Positions 49,790 through 63,725 of a stretch of DNA of 64,000 bases are shown here, in pieces. Source of the DNA: Clusia tigrina (taxonomy: Eukaryota > Arthropoda > Insecta > Diptera > Clusiidae); NCBI GenBank assembly GCA_920105625.2, contig OV050032.1, positions 96,084,542 through 96,148,541 on the forward strand. Reading direction: 5' to 3'. Made by a program: the position numbers and the translations under genes. Every line of letters begins with the position of its first letter. Position 1 is the first letter of the stretch. The notes below the pieces were generated by a model. The model was not told the origin of the DNA, made no database searches, and saw only the letters and a program-made list of their open reading frames with translations.

Positions 49790-50890
49790 AACTTCAAACG
49801 CCCCTAACTTCTATACGGTACGTCCTACACCTATCAAAGTTTGCAACATACAAGTGCTTGTAACTTTTTCTGGAGCGTCATAAAATCTTGAAATTTTGTA
49901 ACAATAAAGTACTCGAGCATCTTGTCAATTTAAGCTATCGCTCAAAGCTATGCTACCCTTGAGTCCCAAATCAAACACTGATAAAACTTCAAACGCCCCT
50001 AACTTCTATACGGTACGTCCTACACCTATCAAAGTTTGCAACATACAAATGCTTGTAACTTTTTACTGGAGCGTCATAAAACCTTGAAATTTTGTAACAA
50101 TAAAGTACTCGAGCCTCTTGTCAATTTAAGCTATCGGTCAAAGCTATGCTACCCTTGAGTCCCAAATAAAACACTGATAAAACATCAAATGGCCCTAACT
50201 TCTATACGGTACGTCCTACACCTATCAAAGTTTGCAACATACAAATGTTGGTAACTTTTTACTGGAGCGTCATAAAACCTTGAAATTTTGTAACAATAAA
50301 GTACTCGAGCCTCTTGTCAATTTAAGCCACCACTCAAAGCTATGCTACCCTTGAGTTCCAAATCAAACACTGATAAAACTTCAAATGGCCCTAACTTCTT
50401 TACGGTACGTCCTACACCTATCAAAGTTTGCAACATACACATGCTTGTATCTTTTTACTGGAGCGTCATAAAACCTTGAAATTTTGTTACAATAAAGTAC
50501 TCGAGCCTCTTGTCAATTTAAGACATCGCTCAAAGCTATGCTACCCTTGAGTCCCAAATCAAACACTGATAAAACTTCAAACGCCCCTAACTTCTATACG
50601 GTACGTCCTACACCTATCAAAGTCTGCAACATACAAATGCTTGTATCTTTTTACTGGAGCGTCATAAGACCTAGAAATTTTGTAACAATAAAGTACTGGA
50701 GCCTCTTGTCAATTTAAGCCATCGCTCAAAGCTATGCTACCCTAGAGTCCCAAATCAAACACAGATAAAACTTCAAATGGCCCTAACTTCTATACGGTAC
50801 GTCCTACACCTATCAAAGTTTGCAGCATACAAATGCTTGTAACTTTTTACTGGAGCGTCATAAAACCTTGAAATTTTGTAACAATAAAGT
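49790..50890 (+). repeat. Block duplicated at 1,762-bp spacing, copy 2
   Basis: Counterpart of 48,030-49,130. The copies part at about 50,895, where this one has 'gagcatcttg' and 'aagctatcgc' but copy 1 has 'gagcctcttg' and 'aagttatcgc'. Confidence 0.78.
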
Positions 50891-52213
50891 ACTCGAGCAT
50901 CTTGTCAATTTAAGCTATCGCTCAAAGCTATGCTACCCTTGAGTCCCAAATCAAACACTAATAAAACTTCAAACGCCCCTAACTTCTATACGGTACGTCC
51001 TACACCTATCAAAGTTTGCAACATACAAGTGCTTGTAACTTTTTCTGGAGCGTCATAAAATCTTGAAATTTTGTAACAATAAAGTACTCGAGCATCTTGT
51101 CAATTTAAGCTATCGCTCAAAGCTATGCTACCCTTGAGTCCCAAATCAAACACTGATAAAACTTCAAACGCCCCTAACTTTTATACGGTACGTCCTACAC
51201 CTATCAAAGTTTGCAACATACAAATGTTTGTAACTTTTTACTGGAGCGTCATAAAACCTTGAAATTTTGTAACAATAAAGTACTCGAGCATCTTGTCAAT
51301 TTAAGCTATCGCTCAAAGCTATGCTACCCTTGAGTCCCAAATCAAACACTAATAAAACTTCAAACGCCCCTAACTTCTATACGGTACGTCCTACACCTAT
51401 CAAAGTTTGCAACATACAAGTGCTTGTAACTTTTTCTGGAGCGTCATAAAATCTTGAAATTTTGTAACAATAAAGTACTCGAGCATCTTGTCAATTTAAG
51501 CTATCGCTCAAAGCTATGCTACCCTTGAGTCCCAAATCAAACACTAATAAAACTTCAAACGCCCCTAACTTCTATACGGTACGTCCTACACCTATCAAAG
51601 TCTGCAACATACAAATGCTTGTATCTTTTTACTGGAGCGTCATAAGACCTAGAAATTTTGTAACAATAAAGTACTGGAGCCTCTTGTCAATTTAAGCCAT
51701 CGCTCAAAGCTATGCTACCCTAGAGTCCCAAATCAAACACAGATAAAACTTCAAATGGCCCTAACTTCTATACGGTACGTCCTACACCTATCAAAGTTTG
51801 CAGCATACAAATGCTTGTAACTTTTTACTGGAGCGTCATAAAACCTTGAAATTTTGTAACAATAAAGTACTCGAGCCTCTTGTCAATTTAAGTTATCGCT
51901 CAAAGCTATGCTACCCTTGAGTCCCAAATCAAACACTGATAAAACTTCAAACGCCCCTAACTTTTATACGGTACGTCCTACACCTATCAAAGTTTGCAAC
52001 ATACAAATGTTTGTAACTTTTTACTGGAGCGTCATAAAACCTTGAAATTTTGTAACAATAAAGTACTCGAGCCTCTTGTCAATTTAAGACATCGCTCAAA
52101 GCTATGCTACCCTTGAGTCCCAAATCAAACACTGATAAAACTTCAAACGCCCCTAACTTCTTTACGGTACGTCCTACACCTATCAAAGTTTGCAACATAC
52201 AAATGCTTGTAAC

Positions 52214-55200
52214 TTTTTACTGGAGCGTCATAAAACCTTGAAATTTTGTTACAATAAAGTACTCGAGCCTCTTGTCAATTTAAGACATCGCTCAAAGCTA
52301 TGCTACCCTTGAGTCCCAAATCAAACACTGATAAAACTTCAAACGCCCCTAACTTCTATACGGTACGTCCTACACCTATCAAAGTCTGCAACATACAAAT
52401 GCTTGTATCTTTTTACTGGAGCGTCATAAGACCTAGAAATTTTGTAACAATAAAGTACTGGAGCCTCTTGTCAATTTAAGCCATCGCTCAAAGCTATGCT
52501 ACCCTAGAGTCCCAAATCAAACACAGATAAAACTTCAAATGGCCCTAACTTCTATACGGTACGTCCTACACCTATCAAAGTTTGCAGCATACAAATGCTT
52601 GTAACTTTTTACTGGAGCGTCATAAAACCTTGAAATTTTGTAACAATAAAGTACTCGAGCCTCTTGTCAATTTAAGTTATCGCTCAAAGCTATGCTACCC
52701 TTGAGTCCCAAATCAAACACTAATAAAACTTCAAACGCCCCTAACTTCTATACGGTACGTCCTACACCTATCAAAGTTTGCAACATACAAGTGCTTGTAA
52801 CTTTTTCTGGAGCGTCATAAAATCTTGAAATTTTGTAACAATAAAGTACTCGAGCATCTTGTCCATTTAAGCTATCGCTCAAAGCTATGCTACCCTTGAG
52901 TCCCAAATCAAACACTAATAAAACTTCAAACGCCCCTAACTTCTATACGCTACGTCCTACACCTATCAAAGTCTGCAACATACAAATGCTTGTATCTTTT
53001 TACTGGAGCGTCATAAGACCTAGAAATTTTGTAACAATAAAGTACTGGAGCCTCTTGTCAATTTAAGCCATCGCTCAAAGCTATGCTACCCTAGAGTCCC
53101 AAATCAAACACAGATAAAACTTCAAATGGCCCTAACTTCTATACGGTACGTCCTACACCTATCAAAGTTTGCAGCATACAAATGCTTGTAACTTTTTACT
53201 GGAGCGTCATAAAACCTTGAAATTTTGTAACAATAAAGTACTCGAGCCTCTTGTCAATTTAAGTTATCGCTCAAAGCTATGCTACCCTTGAGTCCCAAAT
53301 CAAACACTGATAAAACTTCAAAAGCCCCTAACTTTTATACGGTACGTCCTACACCTATCAAAGTATGCAACATACAAATGTTTGTAACTTTTTACTGGAG
53401 CGTCATAAAACCTTGAAATTTTGTAACAATAAAGTACTCGAGCCTCTTGTCAATTTAAGCCATCGCTCAAAGCTATGCTACCCTTGAGTCCCAAATCAAA
53501 CACTGATAAAACTTCAAACGCCCCTAACTTATTTACGGTACGTCCTACACCTATCAAAGTTTGCAACATACAAATGCTTGTATATTTTTACTGGAGCGTC
53601 ATAAAACCTTGAAATTTTGTTACAATAAAGTACTCGAGCCTCTTGTCAATTTAAGACATCGCTCAAAGCTATGCTACCCTTGAGTCCCAAATCAAACACT
53701 GATAAAACTTCAAACGCCCCTAACTTCTATACGGTACGTCCTACACCTATCAAAGTCTGCAACATACAAATGCTTGTATCTTTTTACTGGAGCGTCATAA
53801 GACCTAGAAATTTTGTAACAATAAAGTACTGGAGCCTCTTGTCAATTTAAGCCATCGCTCAAAGCTATGCTACCCTAGAGTCCCAAATCAAACACAGATA
53901 AAACTTCAAATGGCCCTAACTTCTATACGGTACTTCCTACACCTATCAAAGTTTGCAGCATACAAATGCTTGTAACTTTTTACTGGAGCGTCATAAAACC
54001 TTGAAATTTTGTAACAATAAAGTACTCGAGCCTCTTGTCAATTTAAGTTATCGCTCAAAGCTATGCTACCCTTGAGTCCCAAATCAAACACTGATAAAAC
54101 TTCAAACGCCCCTAACTTTTATACGGTACGTCCTACACCTATCAAAGTTTGCAACATACAAATGTTTGTAACTTTTTACTGGAGCGTCATAAAACCTTGA
54201 AATTTTGTAACAATAAAGTACTCGAGCATCTTGTCAATTTAAGCTATCGCTCAAAGCTATGCTACCCTTGAGTCCCAAATCAAACACTGATAAAACTTCA
54301 AACGCCCCTAACTTTTATACGGTACGTCCTACACCTATCAAAGTTTGCAACATACAAATGTTTGTAACTTTTTACTGGAGCGTCATAAAACCTTGAAATT
54401 TTGTAACAATAAAGTAGTCGAGCATCTTGTCAATTTAAGCTATCGCTCAAAGCTATGCTACCCTTGAGTCCCAAATCAAACACTAATAAAACTTCAAACG
54501 CCCCTAACTTCTATACGGTACGTCCTACACCTATCAAAGTTTGCAACATACAAGTGCTTGTAACTTTTTCTGGAGCGTCATAAAATCTTGAAATTTTGTA
54601 ACAATAAAGTACTCGAGCATCTTGTCAATTTAAGCTATCGCTCAAAGCTATGCTACCCTTGAGTCCCAAATCAAACACTGATAAAACTTCAAACGCCCCT
54701 AACTTCTATACGGTACGTCCTACACCTATCAAAGTTTGCAACATACAAATGCTTGTAACTTTTTACTGGAGCGTCATAAAACCTTGAAAGTTTGTAACAA
54801 TAAAGTACTCGAGCCTCTTGTCAATTTAAGCTATCGGTCAAAGCTATGCTACCCTTGAATCCCAAATCAAACACTGATAAAACATCAAATGGCCCTAACT
54901 TCTATACGGTACGTCCAACACCTATCAAAGTCTGCAACATACAAATGCTTGTATCTTTTTACTGGAGCGTCATAAGACCTAGAAATTTTGTAACAATAAA
55001 GTACTGGAGCCTCTTGTCAATTTAAGCCATCGCTCAAAGCTATGCTACCCTAGAGTCCCAAATCAAACACTGATAAAACTTCAAACGCCCCTAACTTCTA
55101 TACGGTACGTCCTACACCTATCAAAGTCTGCAACATACAAATGCTTGTATCTTTTTACTGGAGCGTCATAAGACCTAGAAATTTTGTAACAATAAAGTAC

Positions 55201-57892
55201 TGGAGCCTCTTGTCAATTTAAGCCATCGCTCAAAGCTATGCTACCCTAGAGTCCCAAATCAAACACAGATAAAACTTCAAATGGCCCTAACTTCTATACG
55301 GTACGTCCTACACCTATCAAAGTTTGCAGCATACAAATGCTTGTAACTTTTTACTGGAGCGTCATAAAACCTTGAAATTTTGTAACAATAAAGTACTCGA
55401 GCCTCTTGCCAATTTAAGTTATCGCTCAAAGCTATGTTACCCTTGAGTCCCAAATCAAACACTGATAAAACTTCAAACGCCCCTAACTTTTATACGGTAC
55501 GTCCTACACCTATCAAAGTTTGCAACATACAAATGTTTGTAACTTTTTACTGGAGCGTCATAAAACCTTGAAATTTTGTAACAATAAAGTACTCGAGCAT
55601 CTTGTCAATTTAAGCTATCGCTCAAAGCTATGCTACCCTTGAGTCCCAAATCAAACACTAATAAAACTTCAAACGCCCCTAACGTCTATACGGTACGTCC
55701 TACACCTATCAAAGTTTGCAACATACAAGTGCTTGTAACTTTTTCTGGAGCGTCATAAAATCTGGAAATTTTGTAACAATAAAGTACTCGAGCCTCTTGT
55801 CAATTTAAGCCATCACTCAAAGCTATGCTACCCTTGAGTCCCAAATCAAACACTGATAAAACTTCAAATGGCCCTAACTTCTGTACGGTACGTCCTACAC
55901 CTATCAAAGTTTACAACATACAAATGCTTGTATCTTTTTACTGGAGCGTCATAAAACCTTGAAATTTTGTAACAATAAAGTACTCGAGCCTCTTGTCAAT
56001 TTAAGCCATCGCTCAAAGCTATGCTACCCTTGAGTCCCAAATCAAACACTGATAAAACTTCAAACGCTCCTAACTTCTTTACGGTACGTCCTACACCTAT
56101 CAAAGTTTGCAACATACAAATGCTTGTATCTTTTTACTGGAGCGTCATAAAACCTTGAAATTTTGTTACAATAAAGTACTCGAGCCTCTTGTCAATTTAA
56201 GACATCGCTCAAAGCTATGCTACCCTTGAGTCCCAAATCAAACACTGATAAAACTTCAAACGCCCCTAACTTCTATACGGTACGTCCTACACCTATCAAA
56301 GTCTGCAACATACAAATGCTTGTATCTTTTTACTGGAGCGTCATAAGACCTAGAAATTTTGTAACAATGAAGTACTGGAGCCTCTTGTCAATTTAAACCA
56401 TCGCTCAAAGCTATGCTACCCTAGAGTCCCAAATCAAACACAGATAAAACTTCAAATGGCCCTAACTTCTATACGGTACGTCCTACACCTATCAAAGTTT
56501 GCAGCATACAAATGCTTGTAACTTTTTACTGGAGCGTCATAAAACCTTGAAATTTTGTAACAATAAAGTACTCGAGCCTCTTGTCAATTTAAGTTATCGC
56601 TCAAAGCTATGCTACCCTTGAGTCCCAAATCAAACACTGATAAAACTTCAAACGCCCCTAACTTTTATACGGTACGTCCTACACCTATCAAAGTTTGCAA
56701 CATACAAGTGCTTGTAACTTTTTCTGGAGCGTCATAAAATCTTGAAATTTTGTAACAATAAAGTACTCGAGCATCTTGTCAATTTAAGCTATCGCTCAAA
56801 GCTATGCTACCCTTGAGTCCCAAATCAAACACTGATAAAACTTCAAACGCCCCTAACTTTTATACGGTACGTCCTACACCTATCAAAGTTTGCAACATAC
56901 AAATGTTTGTAACTTTTTACTGGAGCGTCATAAAACCTTGAAATTTTGTAACAATAAAGTACTCGAGCATCTTGTCAATTTAAGCTATCGCTCAAAGCTA
57001 TGCTACCCTTGAGTCCCAAATCAAACACTAATAAAACTTCAAACGCCCCTAACTTCTATACGGTACGTCCTACACCTATCAAAGTTTGCAACATACAAGT
57101 GCTTGTAACTTTTTCTGGAGCGTCATAAAATCTTGAAATTTTGTAACAATAAAGTACTCGAGCATCTTGTCAATTTAAGCTATCGCTCAAAGCTATGCTA
57201 CCCTTGAGTCCCAAATCAAACACTGATAAAACTTCAAACGCCCCTAACTTCTATACGGTACGTCCTACACCTATCAAAGTCTGCAACATACAAATGCTTG
57301 TATCTTTTTACTGGAGCGTCATAAGACCTAGAAATTTTGTAACAATAAAGTACTGGAGCCTCTTGTCAATTTAAGCCATCGCTCAAAGCTATGCTACCCT
57401 AGAGTCCCAAATCAAACACAGATAAAACTTCAAATGGCCCTAACTTCTATACGGTACGTCCTACACCTATCAAAGTTTGCAGCATACAAATGCTTGTAAC
57501 TTTTTACTGGAGCGTCATAAAACCTTGAAATTTTGTAACAATAAAGTACTCGAGCCTCTTGTCAATTTAAGTTATCGCTCAAAGCTATGCTACCCTTGAG
57601 TCCCAAATCAAACACTGATAAAACTTCAAACGCCCCTAACTTTTATACGGTACGTCCTACACCTATCAAAGTTTGCAACATACAAATGTTTGTAACTTTT
57701 TACTGGAGCGTCATAAAACCTTGAAATTTTGTAACAATAAAGTACTCGAGCCTCTTGTCAATTTAAGCCATCGCTCAAAGCTATGCTACCCTTGAGTCCC
57801 AAATCAAACACTGATAAAACTTCAAACGCCCCTAACTTCTTTACGGTACGTCCTACACCTATCAAAGTTTGCAACATACAAATGCTTGTATC
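52214..57892 (+). repeat. 5,679-bp higher-order repeat, copy 1 (29 monomers)
   Basis: At least eleven private variants recur at exactly 5,679 bp, among them 'gtccatttaag' (52,862/58,541), 'tacgctacgtcc' (52,947/58,626), 'agtatgcaac' (53,364/59,043), 'ggtacttcc' (53,930/59,609), 'gaaagtttg' (54,786/60,465), 'gctatgttac' (55,431/61,110), 'aacgtctata' (55,681/61,360), 'tctggaaatt' (55,761/61,440) and 'caatgaag' (56,366/62,045). The length equals 24 units of 196 plus five of 195, and I count five 'tttttctgg' units inside. Confidence 0.92.
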
Positions 57893-60800
57893 TTTTTACT
57901 GGAGCGTCATAAAACCTTGAAATTTTGTTACAATAAAGTACTCGAGCCTCTTGTCAATTTAAGACATCGCTCAAAGCTATGCTACCCTTGAGTCCCAAAT
58001 CAAACACTGATAAAACTTCAAACGCCCCTAACTTCTATACGGTACGTCCTACACCTATCAAAGTCTGCAACATACAAATGCTTGTATCTTTTTACTGGAG
58101 CGTCATAAGACCTAGAAATTTTGTAACAATAAAGTACTGGAGCCTCTTGTCAATTTAAGCCATCGCTCAAAGCTATGCTACCCTAGAGTCCCAAATCAAA
58201 CACAGATAAAACTTCAAATGGCCCTAACTTCTATACGGTACGTCCTACACCTATCAAAGTTTGCAGCATACAAATGCTTGTAACTTTTTACTGGAGCGTC
58301 ATAAAACCTTGAAATTTTGTAACAATAAAGTACTCGAGCCTCTTGTCAATTTAAGTTATCGCTCAAAGCTATGCTACCCTTGAGTCCCAAATCAAACACT
58401 AATAAAACTTCAAACGCCCCTAACTTCTATACGGTACGTCCTACACCTATCAAAGTTTGCAACATACAAGTGCTTGTAACTTTTTCTGGAGCGTCATAAA
58501 ATCTTGAAATTTTGTAACAATAAAGTACTCGAGCATCTTGTCCATTTAAGCTATCGCTCAAAGCTATGCTACCCTTGAGTCCCAAATCAAACACTAATAA
58601 AACTTCAAACGCCCCTAACTTCTATACGCTACGTCCTACACCTATCAAAGTCTGCAACATACAAATGCTTGTATCTTTTTACTGGAGCGTCATAAGACCT
58701 AGAAATTTTGTAACAATAAAGTACTGGAGCCTCTTGTCAATTTAAGCCATCGCTCAAAGCTATGCTACCCTAGAGTCCCAAATCAAACACAGATAAAACT
58801 TCAAATGGCCCTAACTTCTATACGGTACGTCCTACACCTATCAAAGTTTGCAGCATACAAATGCTTGTAACTTTTTACTGGAGCGTCATAAAACCTTGAA
58901 ATTTTGTAACAATAAAGTACTCGAGCCTCTTGTCAATTTAAGTTATCGCTCAAAGCTATGCTACCCTTGAGTCCCAAATCAAACACTGATAAAACTTCAA
59001 ACGCCCCTAACTTTTATACGGTACGTCCTACACCTATCAAAGTATGCAACATACAAATGTTTGTAACTTTTTACTGGAGCGTCATAAAACCTTGAAATTT
59101 TGTAACAATAAAGTACTCGAGCCTCTTGTCAATTTAAGCCATCGCTCAAAGCTATGCTACCCTTGAGTCCCAAATCAAACACTGATAAAACTTCAAACGC
59201 CCCTAACTTCTTTACGGTACGTCCTACACCTATCAAAGTTTGCAACATACAAATGCTTGTATATTTTTACTGGAGCGTCATAAAACCTTGAAATTTTGTT
59301 ACAATAAAGTACTCGAGCCTCTTGTCAATTTAAGACATCGCTCAAAGCTATGCTACCCTTGAGTCCCAAATCAAACACTGATAAAACTTCAAACGCCCCT
59401 AACTTCTATACGGTACGTCCTACACCTATCAAAGTCTGCAACATACAAATGCTTGTATCTTTTTACTGGAGCGTCATAAGACCTAGAAATTTTGTAACAA
59501 TAAAGTACTGGAGCCTCTTGTCAATTTAAGCCATCGCTCAAAGCTATGCTACCCTAGAGTCCCAAATCAAACACAGATAAAACTTCAAATGGCCCTAACT
59601 TCTATACGGTACTTCCTACACCTATCAAAGTTTGCAGCATACAAATGCTTGTAACTTTTTACTGGAGCGTCATAAAACCTTGAAATTTTGTAACAATAAA
59701 GTACTCGAGCCTCTTGTCAATTTAAGTTATCGCTCAAAGCTATGCTACCCTTGAGTCCCAAATCAAACACTGATAAAACTTCAAACGCCCCTAACTTTTA
59801 TACGGTACGTCCTACACCTATCAAAGTTTGCAACATACAAATGTTTGTAACTTTTTACTGGAGCGTCATAAAACCTTGAAATTTTGTAACAATAAAGTAC
59901 TCGAGCATCTTGTCAATTTAAGCTATCGCTCAAAGCTATGCTACCCTTGAGTCCCAAATCAAACACTGATAAAACTTCAAACGCCCCTAACTTTTATACG
60001 GTACGTCCTACACCTATCAAAGTTTGCAACATACAAATGTTTGTAACTTTTTACTGGAGCGTCATAAAACCTTGAAATTTTGTAACAATAAAGTAGTCGA
60101 GCATCTTGTCAATTTAAGCTATCGCTCAAAGCTATGCTACCCTTGAGTCCCAAATCAAACACTAATAAAACTTCAAACGCCCCTAACTTCTATACGGTAC
60201 GTCCTACACCTATCAAAGTTTGCAACATACAAGTGCTTGTAACTTTTTCTGGAGCGTCATAAAATCTTGAAATTTTGTAACAATAAAGTACTCGAGCATC
60301 TTGTCAATTTAAGCTATCGCTCAAAGCTATGCTACCCTTGAGTCCCAAATCAAACACTGATAAAACTTCAAACGCCCCTAACTTCTATACGGTACGTCCT
60401 ACACCTATCAAAGTTTGCAACATACAAATGCTTGTAACTTTTTACTGGAGCGTCATAAAACCTTGAAAGTTTGTAACAATAAAGTACTCGAGCCTCTTGT
60501 CAATTTAAGCTATCGGTCAAAGCTATGCTACCCTTGAATCCCAAATCAAACACTGATAAAACATCAAATGGCCCTAACTTCTATACGGTACGTCCAACAC
60601 CTATCAAAGTCTGCAACATACAAATGCTTGTATCTTTTTACTGGAGCGTCATAAGACCTAGAAATTTTGTAACAATAAAGTACTGGAGCCTCTTGTCAAT
60701 TTAAGCCATCGCTCAAAGCTATGCTACCCTAGAGTCCCAAATCAAACACTGATAAAACTTCAAACGCCCCTAACTTCTATACGGTACGTCCTACACCTAT

Positions 60801-62391
60801 CAAAGTCTGCAACATACAAATGCTTGTATCTTTTTACTGGAGCGTCATAAGACCTAGAAATTTTGTAACAATAAAGTACTGGAGCCTCTTGTCAATTTAA
60901 GCCATCGCTCAAAGCTATGCTACCCTAGAGTCCCAAATCAAACACAGATAAAACTTCAAATGGCCCTAACTTCTATACGGTACGTCCTACACCTATCAAA
61001 GTTTGCAGCATACAAATGCTTGTAACTTTTTACTGGAGCGTCATAAAACCTTGAAATTTTGTAACAATAAAGTACTCGAGCCTCTTGCCAATTTAAGTTA
61101 TCGCTCAAAGCTATGTTACCCTTGAGTCCCAAATCAAACACTGATAAAACTTCAAACGCCCCTAACTTTTATACGGTACGTCCTACACCTATCAAAGTTT
61201 GCAACATACAAATGTTTGTAACTTTTTACTGGAGCGTCATAAAACCTTGAAATTTTGTAACAATAAAGTACTCGAGCATCTTGTCAATTTAAGCTATCGC
61301 TCAAAGCTATGCTACCCTTGAGTCCCAAATCAAACACTAATAAAACTTCAAACGCCCCTAACGTCTATACGGTACGTCCTACACCTATCAAAGTTTGCAA
61401 CATACAAGTGCTTGTAACTTTTTCTGGAGCGTCATAAAATCTGGAAATTTTGTAACAATAAAGTACTCGAGCCTCTTGTCAATTTAAGCCATCACTCAAA
61501 GCTATGCTACCCTTGAGTCCCAAATCAAACACTGATAAAACTTCAAATGGCCCTAACTTCTATACGGTACGTCCTACACCTATCAAAGTTTACAACATAC
61601 AAATGCTTGTATCTTTTTACTGGAGCGTCATAAAACCTTGAAATTTTGTAACAATAAAGTACTCGAGCCTCTTGTCAATTTAAGCCATCGCTCAAAGCTA
61701 TGCTACCCTTGAGTCCCAAATCAAACACTGATAAAACTTCAAACGCTCCTAACTTCTTTACGGTACGTCCTACACCTATCAAAGTTTGCAACATACAAAT
61801 GCTTGTATCTTTTTACTGGAGCGTCATAAAACCTTGAAATTTTGTTACAATAAAGTACTGGAGCCTCTTGTCAATTTAAGACATCGCTCAAAGCTATGCT
61901 ACCCTTGAGTCCCAAATCAAACACTGATAAAACTTCAAACGCCCCTAACTTCTATACGGTACGTCCTACACCTATCAAAGTCTGCAACATACAAATGCTT
62001 GTATCTTTTTACTGGAGCGTCATAAGACCTAGAAATTTTGTAACAATGAAGTACTGGAGCCTCTTGTCAATTTAAACCATCGCTCAAAGCTATGCTACCC
62101 TAGAGTCCCAAATCAAACACAGATAAAACTTCAAATGGCCCTAACTTCTATACGGTACGTCCTACACCTATCAAAGTTTGCAGCATACAAATGCTTGTAA
62201 CTTTTTACTGGAGCGTCATAAAACCTTGAAATTTTGTAACAATAAAGTACTCGAGCCTCTTGTCAATTTAAGTTATCGCTCAAATCTATGCTACCCTTGA
62301 GTCCCAAATCAAACACTGATAAAACTTCAAACGCCCCTAACTTTTATACGGTACGTCCTACACCTATCAAAGTTTGCAACATACAAATGTT
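57893..62391 (+). repeat. 5,679-bp higher-order repeat, copy 2
   Basis: Collinear with 52,214-56,712 with about five base differences noticed by eye: near 53,323 ('caaaagcccc' there, 'caaacgcccc' here), 53,531 ('ttatttacgg' there), 55,883 ('ctgtacgg' there), 61,860 ('tactggagcc' here) and 62,285 ('caaatctatg' here). After about 62,391 an extra 196-bp monomer is present here, and similarity resumes at an offset of 5,875 for a short distance before ending. Confidence 0.9.
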
Positions 62392-63530
62392 TGTAACTTT
62401 TTACTGGAGCGTCATAAAACCTTGAAATTTTGTAACAATAAAGTACACGAGCATCTTGTCAATTTAAGCTATCGCTCAAAGCTATGCTACCCTTGAGTCC
62501 CAAATCAAACACTAATAAAACTTCAAACGCCCCTAACTTCTATACGGTACGTCCTACACCTATCAAAGTTTGCAACATACAAGTGCTTGTAACTTTTTCT
62601 GGAGCGTCATAAAATCTTGAAATTTTGTAACAATAAAGTACTCGAGCATCTTGTCAATTTAAGCTATCGCTCAAAGCTATGCTACCCTTGAGTCCCAAAT
62701 CAAACACTGATAAAACTTCAAACGCCCCTAACTTTTATACGGTACGTCCTACACCTATCAAAGTTTGCAACATACAAATGTTTGTAACTTTTTACTGGAG
62801 CGTCATAAAACCTTGAAATTTTGTAACAATAAAGTACTCGAGCATCTTGTCAATTTAAGCTATCGCTCAAAGCTATGCTACCCTTGAGTCCCAAATCAAA
62901 CACTAATAAAACTTCAAACGCCCCTAACTTCTATACGGTACGTCCTACACCTATCAAAGTTTGCAACATACAAGTGCTTGTAACTTTTTCTGGAGCGTCA
63001 TAAAATCTTGAAATTTTGTAACAATAAAGTACTCGAGAATCTTGTCAATTTAAGCTATCGCTCAAAGCTATGCTACCCTTGAGTCCCAAATCAAACACTG
63101 ATAAAACTTCAAACGCCCCTAACTTCTATACGGTACGTCCTACACCTATCAAAGTTTGCAACATACAAATGCTTGTAACTTTTTACTGGAGCGTCATAAA
63201 ACCTTGAAATTTTGTAACAATAAAGTACTCGAGCCTCTTGTCAATTTAAGCTATCGGTCAAAGCTATGCTACCCTTGAGTCCCAAATCAAACACTGATAA
63301 AACATCAAATGGCCCTAACTTCTATACGGTACGTCCTACACCTATCAAAGTCTGCAACATACAAATGCTTGTATCTTTTTACTGGAGCGTCATAAGACCT
63401 AGAAATTTTGTAACAATAAAGTACTGGAGCCTCTTGTCAATTTAAGCCATCGCTCAAAGCTATGCTACCCTAGAGTCCCAAATCAAACACTGATAAAACT
63501 TCAAACGCCCCTAACTTCTATACGGTACGT

Positions 63531-63725
63531 CCTACACCTATCAAAGTCTGCAACATACAAGTGCTTGTAACTTTTTCTGGAGCGTCATAAAATCTTGAAA
63601 TTTTGTAACAATAAAGTACTCGAGCATCTTGTCAATTTAAGCTATCGCTCAAAGCTATGCTACCCTTGAGTCCCAAATCAAACACTAATAAAACTTCAAA
63701 CGCCCCTAACTTCTATACGGTACGT
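63531..63725 (+). repeat. A/D chimeric monomer (195 bp)
   Basis: Starts with the subtype A marker 'aaagtctgcaac' and continues with subtype D markers 'caagtgcttg', 'tttttctgg' and 'aaaatcttg'. The switch lies within about 12 bp between monomer positions 21 and 33, close to the dyad. Confidence 0.78.

Noticed and set aside
55277..55462. 61-codon minus-strand open frames here and at 11,646, 15,452, 30,050 and 60,956
   Set aside because: Each depends on a private base change in a copied block (for example 'cttgccaat' here and at 61,085) and is duplicated only because the block is.
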